From Kosakonia sp. SMBL-WEM22 (GTDB lineage: Bacteria > Pseudomonadota > Gammaproteobacteria > Enterobacterales > Enterobacteriaceae), in assembly GCF_014490785.1 (NCBI RefSeq), contig NZ_CP051488.1, positions 3,658,001-3,722,000 of the forward strand: a stretch of DNA of 64,000 nt, in the 5' to 3' direction. Of the stretch, positions 33,625 through 42,300 are shown piece after piece. Under the pieces are notes generated by a model that was given only the letters and a program-made list of their open reading frames with translations, made no database searches and was not told where the DNA came from. A program made the translations under genes and the position numbers. Position 1 is the first letter of the stretch. Every line of letters starts with the position of its first letter.

Positions 33625-33644
33625 ATGCATTTAAAATACAACTT
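33622..33644 (+). promoter_or_regulatory. NsrR-type operator of hmp
   Basis: A 23-bp site with two AAGATGCATTT-like half-sites in inverted order: left AAGATGCATTT and right, on the other strand, AAGTTGTATTT. It closely matches the NsrR consensus and overlaps the predicted -10 of hmp, consistent with nitric-oxide-responsive derepression. Confidence 0.8.
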
Positions 33645-33673
33645 TAAAAATGTATGTTCAGAAGGATGCCATC

Positions 33674-34864
33674 ATGCTCGACGCTCAGACCATCGCTACC
33701 GTTAAATCCACTCTCCCACTGCTCGCTGCTACCGGCCCGAAATTGACCGCTCACTTCTACGAACGGATGTTTCAGCACAACCCCGAGCTTAAAGAGATCT
33801 TCAATATGAGCAACCAGCGCAATGGCGATCAGCGTGAAGCGCTGTTTAACGCCATTGCCGCTTACGCCGCGAATATCGACAATCTTTCCGCCCTGCTGCC
33901 CGCCGTTGAAAAAATTGCCCAGAAGCACACCAGCTTCCAGATCCAGCCCCAGCAATATGACATCGTCGGCGAGCATCTGCTGGCAACCCTTGATGAGATG
34001 TTCCAGCCGGGGCAAGAGGTGCTGGACGCGTGGGGCAAAGCTTACGGCGTGCTGGCGGGTGTATTTATCAATCGTGAAGCGGAGATTTACCGCGAGCACG
34101 CCGATAAAAAAGGGGGCTGGGAGGGGACGCGTGCGTTCCGCCTGGTGGAGCGAGTGCCGCGCAGTGCGCTGATCACCAGTTTTGAGTTTGAGCCGGTCGA
34201 CGGCCAGCCGGTCGCCGATTACCGGCCGGGTCAATACCTTGCCGTGTGGCTGAAACCGGAAGGTTTTCCCCATCAGGAGATCCGCCAGTACTCTCTCACC
34301 CGCGAGCCGAACGGCAAAAGCTACCGAATTGCGGTGAAGCGTGAAGCGGGCGGTCAGGTCTCAAACTGGCTGCACGATAAAGCGAAGCCTGGCGATATTC
34401 TCTGGCTTGCCGCACCAGCAGGCGATTTTTTCCTTGATGTCAGCCCGCAAACGCCGGTATCGCTCATCTCCGCAGGCGTGGGCCAGACGCCGATGCTGGC
34501 GATGCTGCACCATCTGGCGCACAGCCATCACCGCGCGCAGGTTAACTGGTTCCATGCGGCGGAAAACGGCGATGTGCATGCCTTTACCGATGAGGTAAGC
34601 GAGCTGGGTGCCAGCCTGGCGCACTTTTATCAGCATGTCTGGTATCGCCAGCCAAACGCAGCGGATGAGCAGGCCGCGCGGTTTAACAGCACCGGACTGA
34701 TGGCGCTTGCAAAGATGAAAGATCGGCTGAGCGACGGGGAGATGCAGTTCTATCTCTGCGGGCCGGTGGCATTTATGCAGTTCGCAGCAGAGCAGTTGGT
34801 GACGCTGGGTGTGGGAAGCGATCGCATTCACTATGAGTGTTTTGGGCCGCACAAGGTGCTGTAA
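33674..34864 (+). CDS. hmp: Flavohemoglobin / nitric oxide dioxygenase
   Basis: Detoxifies NO to nitrate using O2, FAD, heme and NAD(P)H. Seen: an N-terminal globin domain (MLDAQTIATVKSTLPLL; HTSFQI around the proximal region), then an FAD domain with the RQYSLT motif and an NAD domain with ISAGVGQTPMLAML, ending in YECFGPHKVL. 396 aa as in E. coli. The ATG at 33674 is used; eight extra codons upstream are in frame but non-homologous. An NsrR-type operator covers its promoter. Confidence 0.97.
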   Translation: MLDAQTIATVKSTLPLLAATGPKLTAHFYERMFQHNPELKEIFNMSNQRNGDQREALFNAIAAYAANIDNLSALLPAVEKIAQKHTSFQIQPQQYDIVGEHLLATLDEMFQPGQEVLDAWGKAYGVLAGVFINREAEIYREHADKKGGWEGTRAFRLVERVPRSALITSFEFEPVDGQPVADYRPGQYLAVWLKPEGFPHQEIRQYSLTREPNGKSYRIAVKREAGGQVSNWLHDKAKPGDILWLAAPAGDFFLDVSPQTPVSLISAGVGQTPMLAMLHHLAHSHHRAQVNWFHAAENGDVHAFTDEVSELGASLAHFYQHVWYRQPNAADEQAARFNSTGLMALAKMKDRLSDGEMQFYLCGPVAFMQFAAEQLVTLGVGSDRIHYECFGPHKVL

Positions 34865-34901
34865 GCAGGCTGCCCTCACCGTGCGCGGTGAGGGCGAAAG
34901 A

Positions 34902-35240
34902 TCAGATGGCGGCGTCGTCTTCTTCGCCGGTACGGATACGCACTACGCGCGCAACGTCAAAGACGAAGATTTTGCCGTCGCCAATTTTACCGGTCTGCGC
35001 GGTACGGATAATGGTATCGACACAGGTGTCGACAATGTCGTCGCCCACCACGATCTCAATCTTCACCTTCGGCAGAAAATCCACCATATACTCTGCGCCA
35101 CGGTAGAGTTCGGTGTGGCCTTTCTGGCGACCAAAACCCTTCACTTCCGTTACCGTCATCCCGGTGATGCCGACTTCAGCCAGCGCTTCACGCACATCAT
35201 CCAGTTTGAAAGGTTTAATAATCGCATCAATCTTTTTCAT
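34902..35240 (-). CDS. glnB: Nitrogen regulatory protein P-II 1
   Basis: Trimeric signal protein that reports glutamine and 2-oxoglutarate status to NtrB and GlnE. Seen: the uridylylated Tyr51 in the T-loop (RGAEYMVDF) and the PII C-terminal signature GKIGDGKIFV. 112 aa. It lies downstream of glrR on the same strand, as in E. coli, and converges with hmp. Confidence 0.98.
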   Translation of the reverse strand: MKKIDAIIKPFKLDDVREALAEVGITGMTVTEVKGFGRQKGHTELYRGAEYMVDFLPKVKIEIVVGDDIVDTCVDTIIRTAQTGKIGDGKIFVFDVARVVRIRTGEEDDAAI

Positions 35241-35314
35241 GGTCGTTCCTTACACGCTCTTGCCAGTCTGCTGCATCGTAATCGGTTGCTCACAGTACCA
35301 TAATCATTTCGCCT

Positions 35315-36652
35315 TTACTCTTTAAAGTCATTGGCATCCAGTTCATGGCGCGAGAGCAGTTTATAAAACTCGGTGCGGTTGCGCCCCGCCATCCGCGCGG
35401 CGTGCGTCACATTGCCTTTGGTGATTTGCAATAGCTTGCGCAGGTAGTTGAGTTCAAACTGGTTACGCGCTTCAACAAAGGTCGGCAGCGCGGTGTTCTC
35501 CCCTTCCAGCGCCTGCTCGACCAGCGCATCGCTGATCACCGGCGACGAGGTGAGCGCCACGCACTGCTCAATCACGTTCACCAGCTGGCGCACGTTACCG
35601 GGCCAGCTGGCGGTCATCAGCCGCTTCATCGCATCGGTGGAAAAAGCGCGCACAAACGGCTTATGGCGGTCCGCCGACTGGCGCAGAAGGTGGTTAGCAA
35701 GCAGCGGAATATCCTCCGCGCGCTCCGCCAACGCCGGGATCTTCAGGCTCACCACATTGAGACGATAGTAGAGATCTTCACGAAACTCGCCGCGCGCCAT
35801 CGCTTTTGGCAGATCGCGGTGCGTCGCCGAAATAATGCGCACATTGATATCGATATCCCGGTTGCTGCCGAGCGGGCGCACCTTGCGCTCCTGCAATACG
35901 CGCAGGAGTTTGACCTGTAAGGGGATCGGCATATCGCCAATCTCATCAAGAAACAGTGTCCCGCCCTCTGCCGCCTGGAACAGCCCTTCCCGGCTGCTTA
36001 CCGCGCCGGTAAACGCCCCGCGCGCGTGACCGAAGAGTTCTGATTCCAGCAGCTGCTCCGGCAGCGCGCCGCAGTTGATGGCGATAAAGGCATTTTTACT
36101 GCGTGGGCTGGCATTGTGGATCGCCTGCGCCAGCACCTCTTTACCGGTGCCGCTCTGGCCGTTAATCAGCACGCTGACGTCCGACTGCGCCACCATCCGC
36201 GCCTGTTCAAGCAGGCGCAACATCAATGGGCTGCGGGTAACAATAGTTTCGCGCCACTGATCGTCACTGGCGGAGCCGCTGTGCTCCAGCGCATCGTCGA
36301 TAGCTTTGTAGAGCGCGTCTTTATCTACCGGTTTGGTGAGAAAGCTGAAGACCCCCTGCTGCGTGGCGGCAACAGCATCAGGAATGGAACCATGCGCGGT
36401 CAGAATTATCACCGGCATTCCTGGCTGCAGGCGTTGGATCTCGGCGAAGAGCTGCATGCCATCCATCTCATCCATACGCAGGTCGCTTATCACCAGGTCA
36501 ACCTTCTCACGGGCGAGAATGCGTAACCCCTCCTGCCCGCTTTCAGCGGTGACAATACTGTAGCCTTCGCTGGTCAGGCGCAGCCCGAGCAGTTTCAGCA
36601 GGCCCGGATCGTCATCCACCAGCAGCAGGTGTGCCGGTTTGCGATTGGTCAT
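35315..36652 (-). CDS. glrR: Response regulator GlrR (QseF), sigma54 activator
   Basis: NtrC-class activator that, when phosphorylated by GlrK, turns on glmY and rpoE-related promoters through sigma54. Seen: an N-terminal receiver with the phosphorylated Asp in DLVISDLRMDEMDG, an AAA+ domain with the Walker A in GQSGTGKEVLAQ, the sigma54-contact loop GAFTGA and GGTLFLDEIGDMP, and a C-terminal Fis-type HTH. 445 aa. Its start overlaps the qseG stop by 4 bp. Three candidate target boxes lie upstream of glmY in this window. Confidence 0.97.
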   Translation of the reverse strand: MTNRKPAHLLLVDDDPGLLKLLGLRLTSEGYSIVTAESGQEGLRILAREKVDLVISDLRMDEMDGMQLFAEIQRLQPGMPVIILTAHGSIPDAVAATQQGVFSFLTKPVDKDALYKAIDDALEHSGSASDDQWRETIVTRSPLMLRLLEQARMVAQSDVSVLINGQSGTGKEVLAQAIHNASPRSKNAFIAINCGALPEQLLESELFGHARGAFTGAVSSREGLFQAAEGGTLFLDEIGDMPIPLQVKLLRVLQERKVRPLGSNRDIDINVRIISATHRDLPKAMARGEFREDLYYRLNVVSLKIPALAERAEDIPLLANHLLRQSADRHKPFVRAFSTDAMKRLMTASWPGNVRQLVNVIEQCVALTSSPVISDALVEQALEGENTALPTFVEARNQFELNYLRKLLQITKGNVTHAARMAGRNRTEFYKLLSRHELDANDFKE

Positions 36653-37365
36653 GGTTTCGCCTCCTGCTGCTGCTCGGCATCGCTTTTCGCCGGATGGGCG
36701 CTGTCCGGCATATCGGTGGGAGCCGGTTTGCGAATGGAGAGACGCCGTTCAATATCGGTGAGGTTTTCCAGCTTGCGGGTAGTGGTATCAAGTTGCTCAT
36801 GCAGGAACTGCTGCTCGCCGCGCAGTCTGTCCAGCTCGCTGTCGGCAGATTGCTGCAATTTACTGTAGCGGCTGCGCTCTTCGGCTAACTGCAACTGTGC
36901 TTTTTCGCCATCGCGCCAGAGCTCAAACAGCGGGCGCACCTGCGCCGGGATCGCCGGGCTTAAGGCATCAAGGCGCTCGGTATAGTCGCGGCGTTCGAGC
37001 GGAGAGATTTTGGCATTCGAGAGCAAAATGCCGCGGCGGAAGTTCGCCTGCCAGGTATTATCGGACCATGACCGCGCTTCAGCCCGTGCAGCCGCTGGCG
37101 ACAAGCGCTGGGCGCAATCCATACCGCGCAGCCAGAACAGCGGATTACTCTCAACGCTCTGTCCCGAGAGGGTCCAGATATCGTTGCAATCCGTTAATAA
37201 AAAGTCGGCCAGCTGGCGATCGGGAAGCTGCGGTTTTTTATTATCATGAATGGCGCTTTGCGGCGTTTGTGTCACGCAGCCTGCCAGCAGCAGGCAAGGA
37301 AGCGCGCGCAGCCAGCCCGATTGCTGTGTCATCGCGTTGACCACGCGGGAAAAGAGATGCGACAT
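36649..37365 (-). CDS. qseG: Outer-membrane lipoprotein QseG
   Basis: Lipoprotein of the GlrK/GlrR system, reported to contact the GlrK sensor from the periplasm. Seen: an N-terminal hydrophobic stretch with the lipobox LLAGC, a central QVRPLFELWRDGEKAQLQLAEERSRYSKLQQSAD-type region, and a predicted coiled coil (about residues 155-200). The start at 37365 (MSHLFSR) aligns with E. coli QseG and gives 238 aa. An alternative ATG at 37386 overlaps the glrK stop as ATGA and would add seven residues; coupling makes that start plausible too. The 3' end overlaps glrR by 4 bp. Confidence 0.85.
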   Translation of the reverse strand: MSHLFSRVVNAMTQQSGWLRALPCLLLAGCVTQTPQSAIHDNKKPQLPDRQLADFLLTDCNDIWTLSGQSVESNPLFWLRGMDCAQRLSPAAARAEARSWSDNTWQANFRRGILLSNAKISPLERRDYTERLDALSPAIPAQVRPLFELWRDGEKAQLQLAEERSRYSKLQQSADSELDRLRGEQQFLHEQLDTTTRKLENLTDIERRLSIRKPAPTDMPDSAHPAKSDAEQQQEAKP

Positions 37366-37382
37366 ACTCACCAGATTTATAT

Positions 37383-38819
37383 TCATTGTGTTGGTTTTTC
37401 CGGCGCGACGAGCGGTAGCTCAATACGGAAACAGACACCGTCCCTGCTGTCCGCCACCAGATACAGTTCACCCTGCATTCGGCGGATACAGTCTCTGGCG
37501 ATGCTCAACCCCAGCCCGCTGCCCTTAACCGCGCCTTTTCGTTGATGGCTTCCCTGAAAGAAGGGCTCAAAAATCATCTCGCGCTCCGCCTCGGGGATCG
37601 GGGTGCCGGTATTCGCTACATCAATGCGCAACCGTGCGCCGGTACTATAACTGTGCAGACGAATGGTACCGGATTCAGCCCCATAGTGCACCGCGTTGGA
37701 GTAAAGATTATCCAGCACGCTCATCAACAGCATTGGCTCTGCCTGACAGGTCGTCGCATCGAGGGCTATCTCGGTATGCATCATTTTAGCTCTCGCTGGC
37801 AGACTGTGGGCTGAGAGCACCATCTCCACCAGCGGCGCCAGCTCCACCGCTTCCAGCACAACCGAGCCGCCGGCCAGCTTGCGGTTGTAATCAAGCAGCT
37901 GTTCAATCAATTTTTGCAGATTGCGGCTGCTGGCGTCGAGGATCTCAACCACCTCTTTCTGCTCCGGCGACAGCGGCCCGACTACCTGGTCAGCAAGCAG
38001 CTCAGTCCCTTCGCGCATGCTGGCAAGCGGCGTTTTTAGCTCATGGGAGATATGGCGCAAAAACTGGTGGCGCTGCGACTCAAGCCATGCCAGCCGTTCA
38101 CTCAGCCAGATGATGCGCTCGCCGACATAGCGCAGTTCGCGCGGGCCGTTAAACACCACGCTTTGCGCCAGCGGTCGCCCCTCTCCCAGCCGGTTGATCA
38201 TCCGCTCGATGCCCTTTACCGGGCCGATAATCATGCGGGTAAAAAGCAGCATCAGCGCCAGGCTGACCAGAAAGAGCACCAGCGCCTGCCAGCCAAAGAA
38301 CTGGCCGCGCTCGGCAATCTCCAGCTGGAGCTGCTGCCCGCGCGAGAAGACGACGGCGCGGGTCGACTGCACCATTTCCGTATTCGCCGCCGCAAACGCC
38401 TCCAGCTGCGCAGATGCGGCGGACGACGGGCCGCTGTTGGTGCATTGCAACTGCGCGAGATCGTTCAGATCCTGGCGCAGCGCCTGGTAGAGCCGGTCAT
38501 CGGGTAAAACGCCGGCGTGGGCATCCAGCATTTCGCTGTAGCGCTTGCGTTGATTCTGATAGACCCGCTCAAGGGTGGCGTCATCCAGCACGCAGTACTG
38601 GCGATAACTGCGTTCCATCTCCAGCGCAGCATTGGTCATCGCCTCACTGCGACGGGCGTCAATCAGCGTAGTGCGGTTGGTTAGCAGCGCCTGGGCGCTG
38701 AGGGCATTCAGGCTCTGCCATGCTTGCCAGGCTAACACCAGTAGCGGCAGTAAAATAAGCAGGAACGCCATTATCACCAGTTGGCGTAAGGAGCGGGGAA
38801 AAGCGGGCCAGCGTTTCAA
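37383..38819 (-). CDS. glrK: Sensor histidine kinase GlrK (QseE)
   Basis: Inner-membrane sensor kinase paired with GlrR. Seen: a first membrane segment near residues 15-33, a periplasmic domain, a second segment near 175-195 followed by a HAMP region, the phosphoacceptor His in LRHISHELKTPLASMREG, and an ATPase domain with the N box NLYSNAVHYGA and G box KGSGLGLSIARDC. 478 aa (E. coli 475). It is the first coding gene of glrK-qseG-glrR, downstream of glmY on the same strand. Confidence 0.96.
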   Translation of the reverse strand: MKRWPAFPRSLRQLVIMAFLLILLPLLVLAWQAWQSLNALSAQALLTNRTTLIDARRSEAMTNAALEMERSYRQYCVLDDATLERVYQNQRKRYSEMLDAHAGVLPDDRLYQALRQDLNDLAQLQCTNSGPSSAASAQLEAFAAANTEMVQSTRAVVFSRGQQLQLEIAERGQFFGWQALVLFLVSLALMLLFTRMIIGPVKGIERMINRLGEGRPLAQSVVFNGPRELRYVGERIIWLSERLAWLESQRHQFLRHISHELKTPLASMREGTELLADQVVGPLSPEQKEVVEILDASSRNLQKLIEQLLDYNRKLAGGSVVLEAVELAPLVEMVLSAHSLPARAKMMHTEIALDATTCQAEPMLLMSVLDNLYSNAVHYGAESGTIRLHSYSTGARLRIDVANTGTPIPEAEREMIFEPFFQGSHQRKGAVKGSGLGLSIARDCIRRMQGELYLVADSRDGVCFRIELPLVAPEKPTQ

Positions 38820-38879
38820 GGCAGTACTCTCGCAGGGTAAGGTACAGAGATGCTAGCTGAGTGGCGGGGTAAAGAACAA

Positions 38880-39063
38880 CAAAGCCGGGCAAAAGCCCGG
38901 CTTTGTTATGTAATTAGGCGGTGCCTAACTCGACGTTTCGCCCGATGTCTGATAAAGCTATGCAATGATCAGCAGGTGGACGGCAGGCACCTTTAAGTGC
39001 GTCATTCGAAAGTTTATGTAGCGCGTCCCGAAGGGGCTGACATAAGAGGGTGAATGAGCCACT
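38880..39063 (-). ncRNA. glmY: Small RNA GlmY
   Basis: Hfq-independent small RNA that sequesters the adaptor RapZ, protecting GlmZ and so raising glmS expression when glucosamine-6-phosphate is short. On the minus strand the sequence begins AGTGGCTCATTCACC, contains TTATGTCAGCCCCTTCGGG and ends in a hairpin GCCGGGCTTTTGCCCGGC (38883-38900) with a T-rich tail. Order, length (184 nt with this end) and flanking genes purL and glrK match E. coli glmY. The 5' end is set by homology to the E. coli RNA. Confidence 0.92.
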
Positions 39064-39073
39064 GGCTATAATT

Positions 39074-39089
39074 ATGCACGTACTATGCC
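39074..39089 (-). promoter_or_regulatory. Sigma54-type promoter of glmY (overlapping a sigma70 -10)
   Basis: On the minus strand TGGCATAGTACGTGCA keeps the GG and GC dinucleotides of the -24/-12 consensus (TGGCACG-N4-TTGCA) at the right spacing, ending ten bases before the RNA 5' end. A CATAAT hexamer just downstream could serve as an overlapping sigma70 -10, as described for E. coli. Confidence 0.8.
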
Positions 39090-39108
39090 AGGTTGCCACT
39101 AAATATTT

Positions 39109-39121
39109 TAATCTATTGATT
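39109..39121 (-). promoter_or_regulatory. IHF-type site in the glmY upstream region
   Basis: On the minus strand AATCAATAGATTA fits WATCAA-N4-TTR exactly, between the sigma54 promoter and the GlrR boxes, where IHF bending would be needed. A weaker one-mismatch copy lies at 39227-39239. Confidence 0.6.
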
Positions 39122-39178
39122 ATCATAGACTTTAATATTATTTTTTATATTTGTGAAGTGCGCAACATTTCACCGCCC

Positions 39179-39196
39179 TGTCGCTATTTAGCAACA
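39179..39196. promoter_or_regulatory. GlrR box 1 (imperfect)
   Basis: TGTC-N10-AACA, one mismatch from the GlrR consensus TGTC-N10-GACA; about 116-133 bp upstream of the glmY 5' end. Confidence 0.6.
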
Positions 39197-39241
39197 CTCT
39201 CTCAGCACGTTAATCATTAGCATTAAAATCAATAAGATAAA

Positions 39242-39259
39242 TGTCTCCATTTAGAGACA
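39242..39259. promoter_or_regulatory. GlrR box 2
   Basis: TGTCTCCATTTAGAGACA: an exact TGTC-N10-GACA match. Confidence 0.8.
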
Positions 39260-39274
39260 GTGGTGATCCTCTGA

Positions 39275-39292
39275 TGTCGGGAAAAGCAGACA
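39275..39292. promoter_or_regulatory. GlrR box 3
   Basis: TGTCGGGAAAAGCAGACA: an exact TGTC-N10-GACA match, 33 bp from box 2 (about three helical turns) and next to the purL terminator. Confidence 0.8.
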
Positions 39293-39307
39293 CTTTTGCC
39301 GTTAGAT

Positions 39308-39345
39308 CAAAAAAGCCCCCTTCCCGGTTAAGGAAGAGGGCCTGT
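39308..39345 (-). terminator. Rho-independent terminator of purL
   Basis: A G/C-rich stem (arms around 39315-39325 and 39332-39341) followed on the minus strand by a six-base T run; it starts a few bases past the purL stop and precedes the GlrR boxes of glmY. Confidence 0.8.
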
Positions 39346-39361
39346 TTACTGCGATAACGGC

Positions 39362-42300
39362 TTAGCCAAGCTGCTTACGCGCGTTGCGGAAGATGCGCAT
39401 CCACGGGCTATCTTCGCCCCAGTTTTCCGGGTGCCAGGAGTTGGCAACGGTGCGGAAAACGCGCTCCGGGTGCGGCATCATGATAGTGACGCGCCCGCTT
39501 TCGCTGGTCACAGCGGTAATACCGTTCGGCGAGCCATTCGGGTTTGCCGGGTAGCGCTCGGTCACGCTGCCGCTGTTATCGACATAGCGCAGCGCCACCA
39601 GCCCTTTGCTTTCAAGCTGCGCCAGATGGGCGGCGTCACGCACTTCGACACGCCCCTCACCGTGCGAGACGGCGATAGGCATATGCGACCCGACCATGCC
39701 ATTGAGCAGCAGCGACGGGCTCTGCGTCACCTCCACCAGGCTGAAACGCGCCTCGAAGCGATCGGAGTGGTTACGCACAAAGCGCGGCCACAGTTCGCTG
39801 CCCGGAATCAGCTCACGCAGGTTCGACATCATCTGGCAGCCGTTACAGACACCCAGCGCCAGAGTTTGCGGACGGTGGAAGAAGGTTTCGAACTCGTCGC
39901 GCACGCGCTCATTAAAGAGGATCGATTTCGCCCAGCCTTCCCCTGCGCCCAGCACATCGCCATAAGAGAAGCCGCCACAGGCGACAAGCGCGTGGAAGTT
40001 ATCAAGACCGCGGCGACCGGACAGCAGATCGCTCATGTGGACATCAACCGCATCAAACCCGGCGCGGTGGAATGCCGCAGCCATCTCAACGTGGGAGTTA
40101 ACGCCCTGCTCACGCAGCACGGCGACTTTCGGTCGCGCCCCGGTGGCAATAAACGGTGCCGCGATATCGTTGTTGATATCAAACGTCAGCTTCACGTTGA
40201 GGCCCGGATCGTTGTCGTTGGCTTTCGCCTCATGCTCCTGATCCGCGCACTCCGGGTTATCGCGCAGGCGCTGCATCTGCCAGGTGGTTTCCGCCCACCA
40301 CATACGCAGCGTGGTGCGGCTTTCGCTAAACACCGGCTGGCCGTCCGCTTCAATCACAAAGCGATCGCCTTCGACCGCGCGGCCGAGATAGTGCACAACG
40401 TCGCTTAAACCGTAGGCCGCCAGCACGCTCTCCACCGCCTCGCGATCTTCTGCCCGCACCTGAATCACCGCGCCCAGCTCTTCATTAAACAGCGCCGCCA
40501 GACGATCGTTGCCCAACGCAGCAATATCGACATTCACGCCGCAGTGGCCGGTAAAGGCCATCTCGGCCAGCGTCACCAGCAGGCCGCCGTCGGAGCGGTC
40601 GTGATAGGCCAGCAGTTTTCTCTCTGCCACCAGCACCTGAATCGCGTCATAGAAGCCTTTCAGCTGTTCGACGTTACGCACATCCGCCGGTTTGTCGCCC
40701 AGCTGGCGGTAAACCTGCGCCAGTGCCGTTGCGCCAAGCGCGTTGCTGCCCTTGCCGAGATCGATTAACAGCAGGGCGTTGTCGTCGGTTGAGAGCTGCG
40801 GCGTTACGGTGTGGCGCACATCTTCAACGCGGGCAAAGGCGGTGATCACCAGCGACAGCGGCGACGTCATTTCGCGCTGCTCGCTACCCTCCTGCCAGCG
40901 GGTCTTCATCGACATCGAGTCTTTACCCACGGGGATGGTCAGACCGAGCGCCGGACACAGCTCTTCGCCCACCGCTTTCACCGCCGCATAGAGACCGGCA
41001 TCTTCACCCGGGTGACCTGCTGCGGCCATCCAGTTGGCGGAGAGTTTGATACGTTTGATGTCGCCGATGTGCGTCGCCGCGATGTTGGTCAACGCTTCGC
41101 CGACCGCCAGACGCGCCGAAGCGGCAAAGTCGAGCAGTGCCACCGGAGCGCGTTCGCCGAGCGCCATCGCTTCGCCATAGTAGCTATCCAGGCTGGCGGT
41201 GGTCACCGCGCAGTTGGCTACCGGGATCTGCCACGGGCCGACCATCTGATCGCGCGCCACCATACCGGTAACCGTACGGTCGCCGATGGTGACAAGGAAG
41301 GTTTTCTCCGCCACGGTCGGCAGGTGCAGCACGCGGTTTACCGCGTCAGCGACGGTAATGCCGTAGGTGTTGAAGCTGTCACCGGCCGCCTGCCGGGTTG
41401 CCACATCGCGTGTCATCTTCGGCGTTTTGCCGAGCAGCACATCCAGCGGCATATCAATCGGCTGGTTATCAAAGTGGCTGTCGTTCAGCGTTAGGTGCTG
41501 CTCTTCGGTCGCGTCGCCAATCACCGCATAAGGTGCGCGCTCGCGGCGGCAGAGTTCATCAAACAGCGGCAGCTGATCCGCCGCCACCGCCAGCACATAG
41601 CGCTCCTGGGATTCGTTACACCAGATTTCCAGCGGGCTCATGCCCGGTTCGTCGCTCAGAATATCGCGTAGCTCAAAGCGGCCGCCGCGGCCGCCATCGC
41701 TCACCAGCTCCGGCATGGCGTTAGAGAGACCGCCCGCGCCGACATCGTGAATAAAGAGGATCGGGTTGGCATCGCCCAACTGCCAGCAGCGGTCAATCAC
41801 CTCCTGGCAACGCCGCTCCATCTCCGGGTTATCGCGCTGCACAGAGGCGAAGTCGAGATCGGCATCAGACTGGCCGGACGCCATTGACGAGGCAGCACCG
41901 CCGCCAAGACCGATATTCATCGCCGGGCCGCCGAGCACGATCAGCTTCGCGCCGACCACGATCTCGCCCTTCTGCACATGATCTTCACGGATGTTGCCGA
42001 TCCCGCCTGCCAGCATGATCGGCTTATGGTAGCCGCGCAGCTCTTCGCCGTTGTGGCTGTTGACCTTCTCTTCATAAGTACGGAAGTAGCCATTCAGCGC
42101 CGGACGGCCAAATTCGTTGTTAAATGCCGCGCCGCCCAGCGGGCCGTCGGTCATGATATCAAGCGCGGTAACGATGCGCTCCGGCTTGCCGAAATCCTCT
42201 TCCCACGGCTGCTCGAAGCCGGGAATACGCAGGTTGGAAACGCAGAAGCCCACCAGGCCTGCTTTCGGCTTCGCGCCGCGCCCGGTCGCGCCCTCATCAC

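Noticed and set aside
34872..34895. Strong hairpin between hmp and glnB as a terminator
   Set aside because: Ten-base arms are perfect, but there is no T run on either strand, so a Rho-independent terminator cannot be claimed; it may still protect or stop transcripts with other factors.
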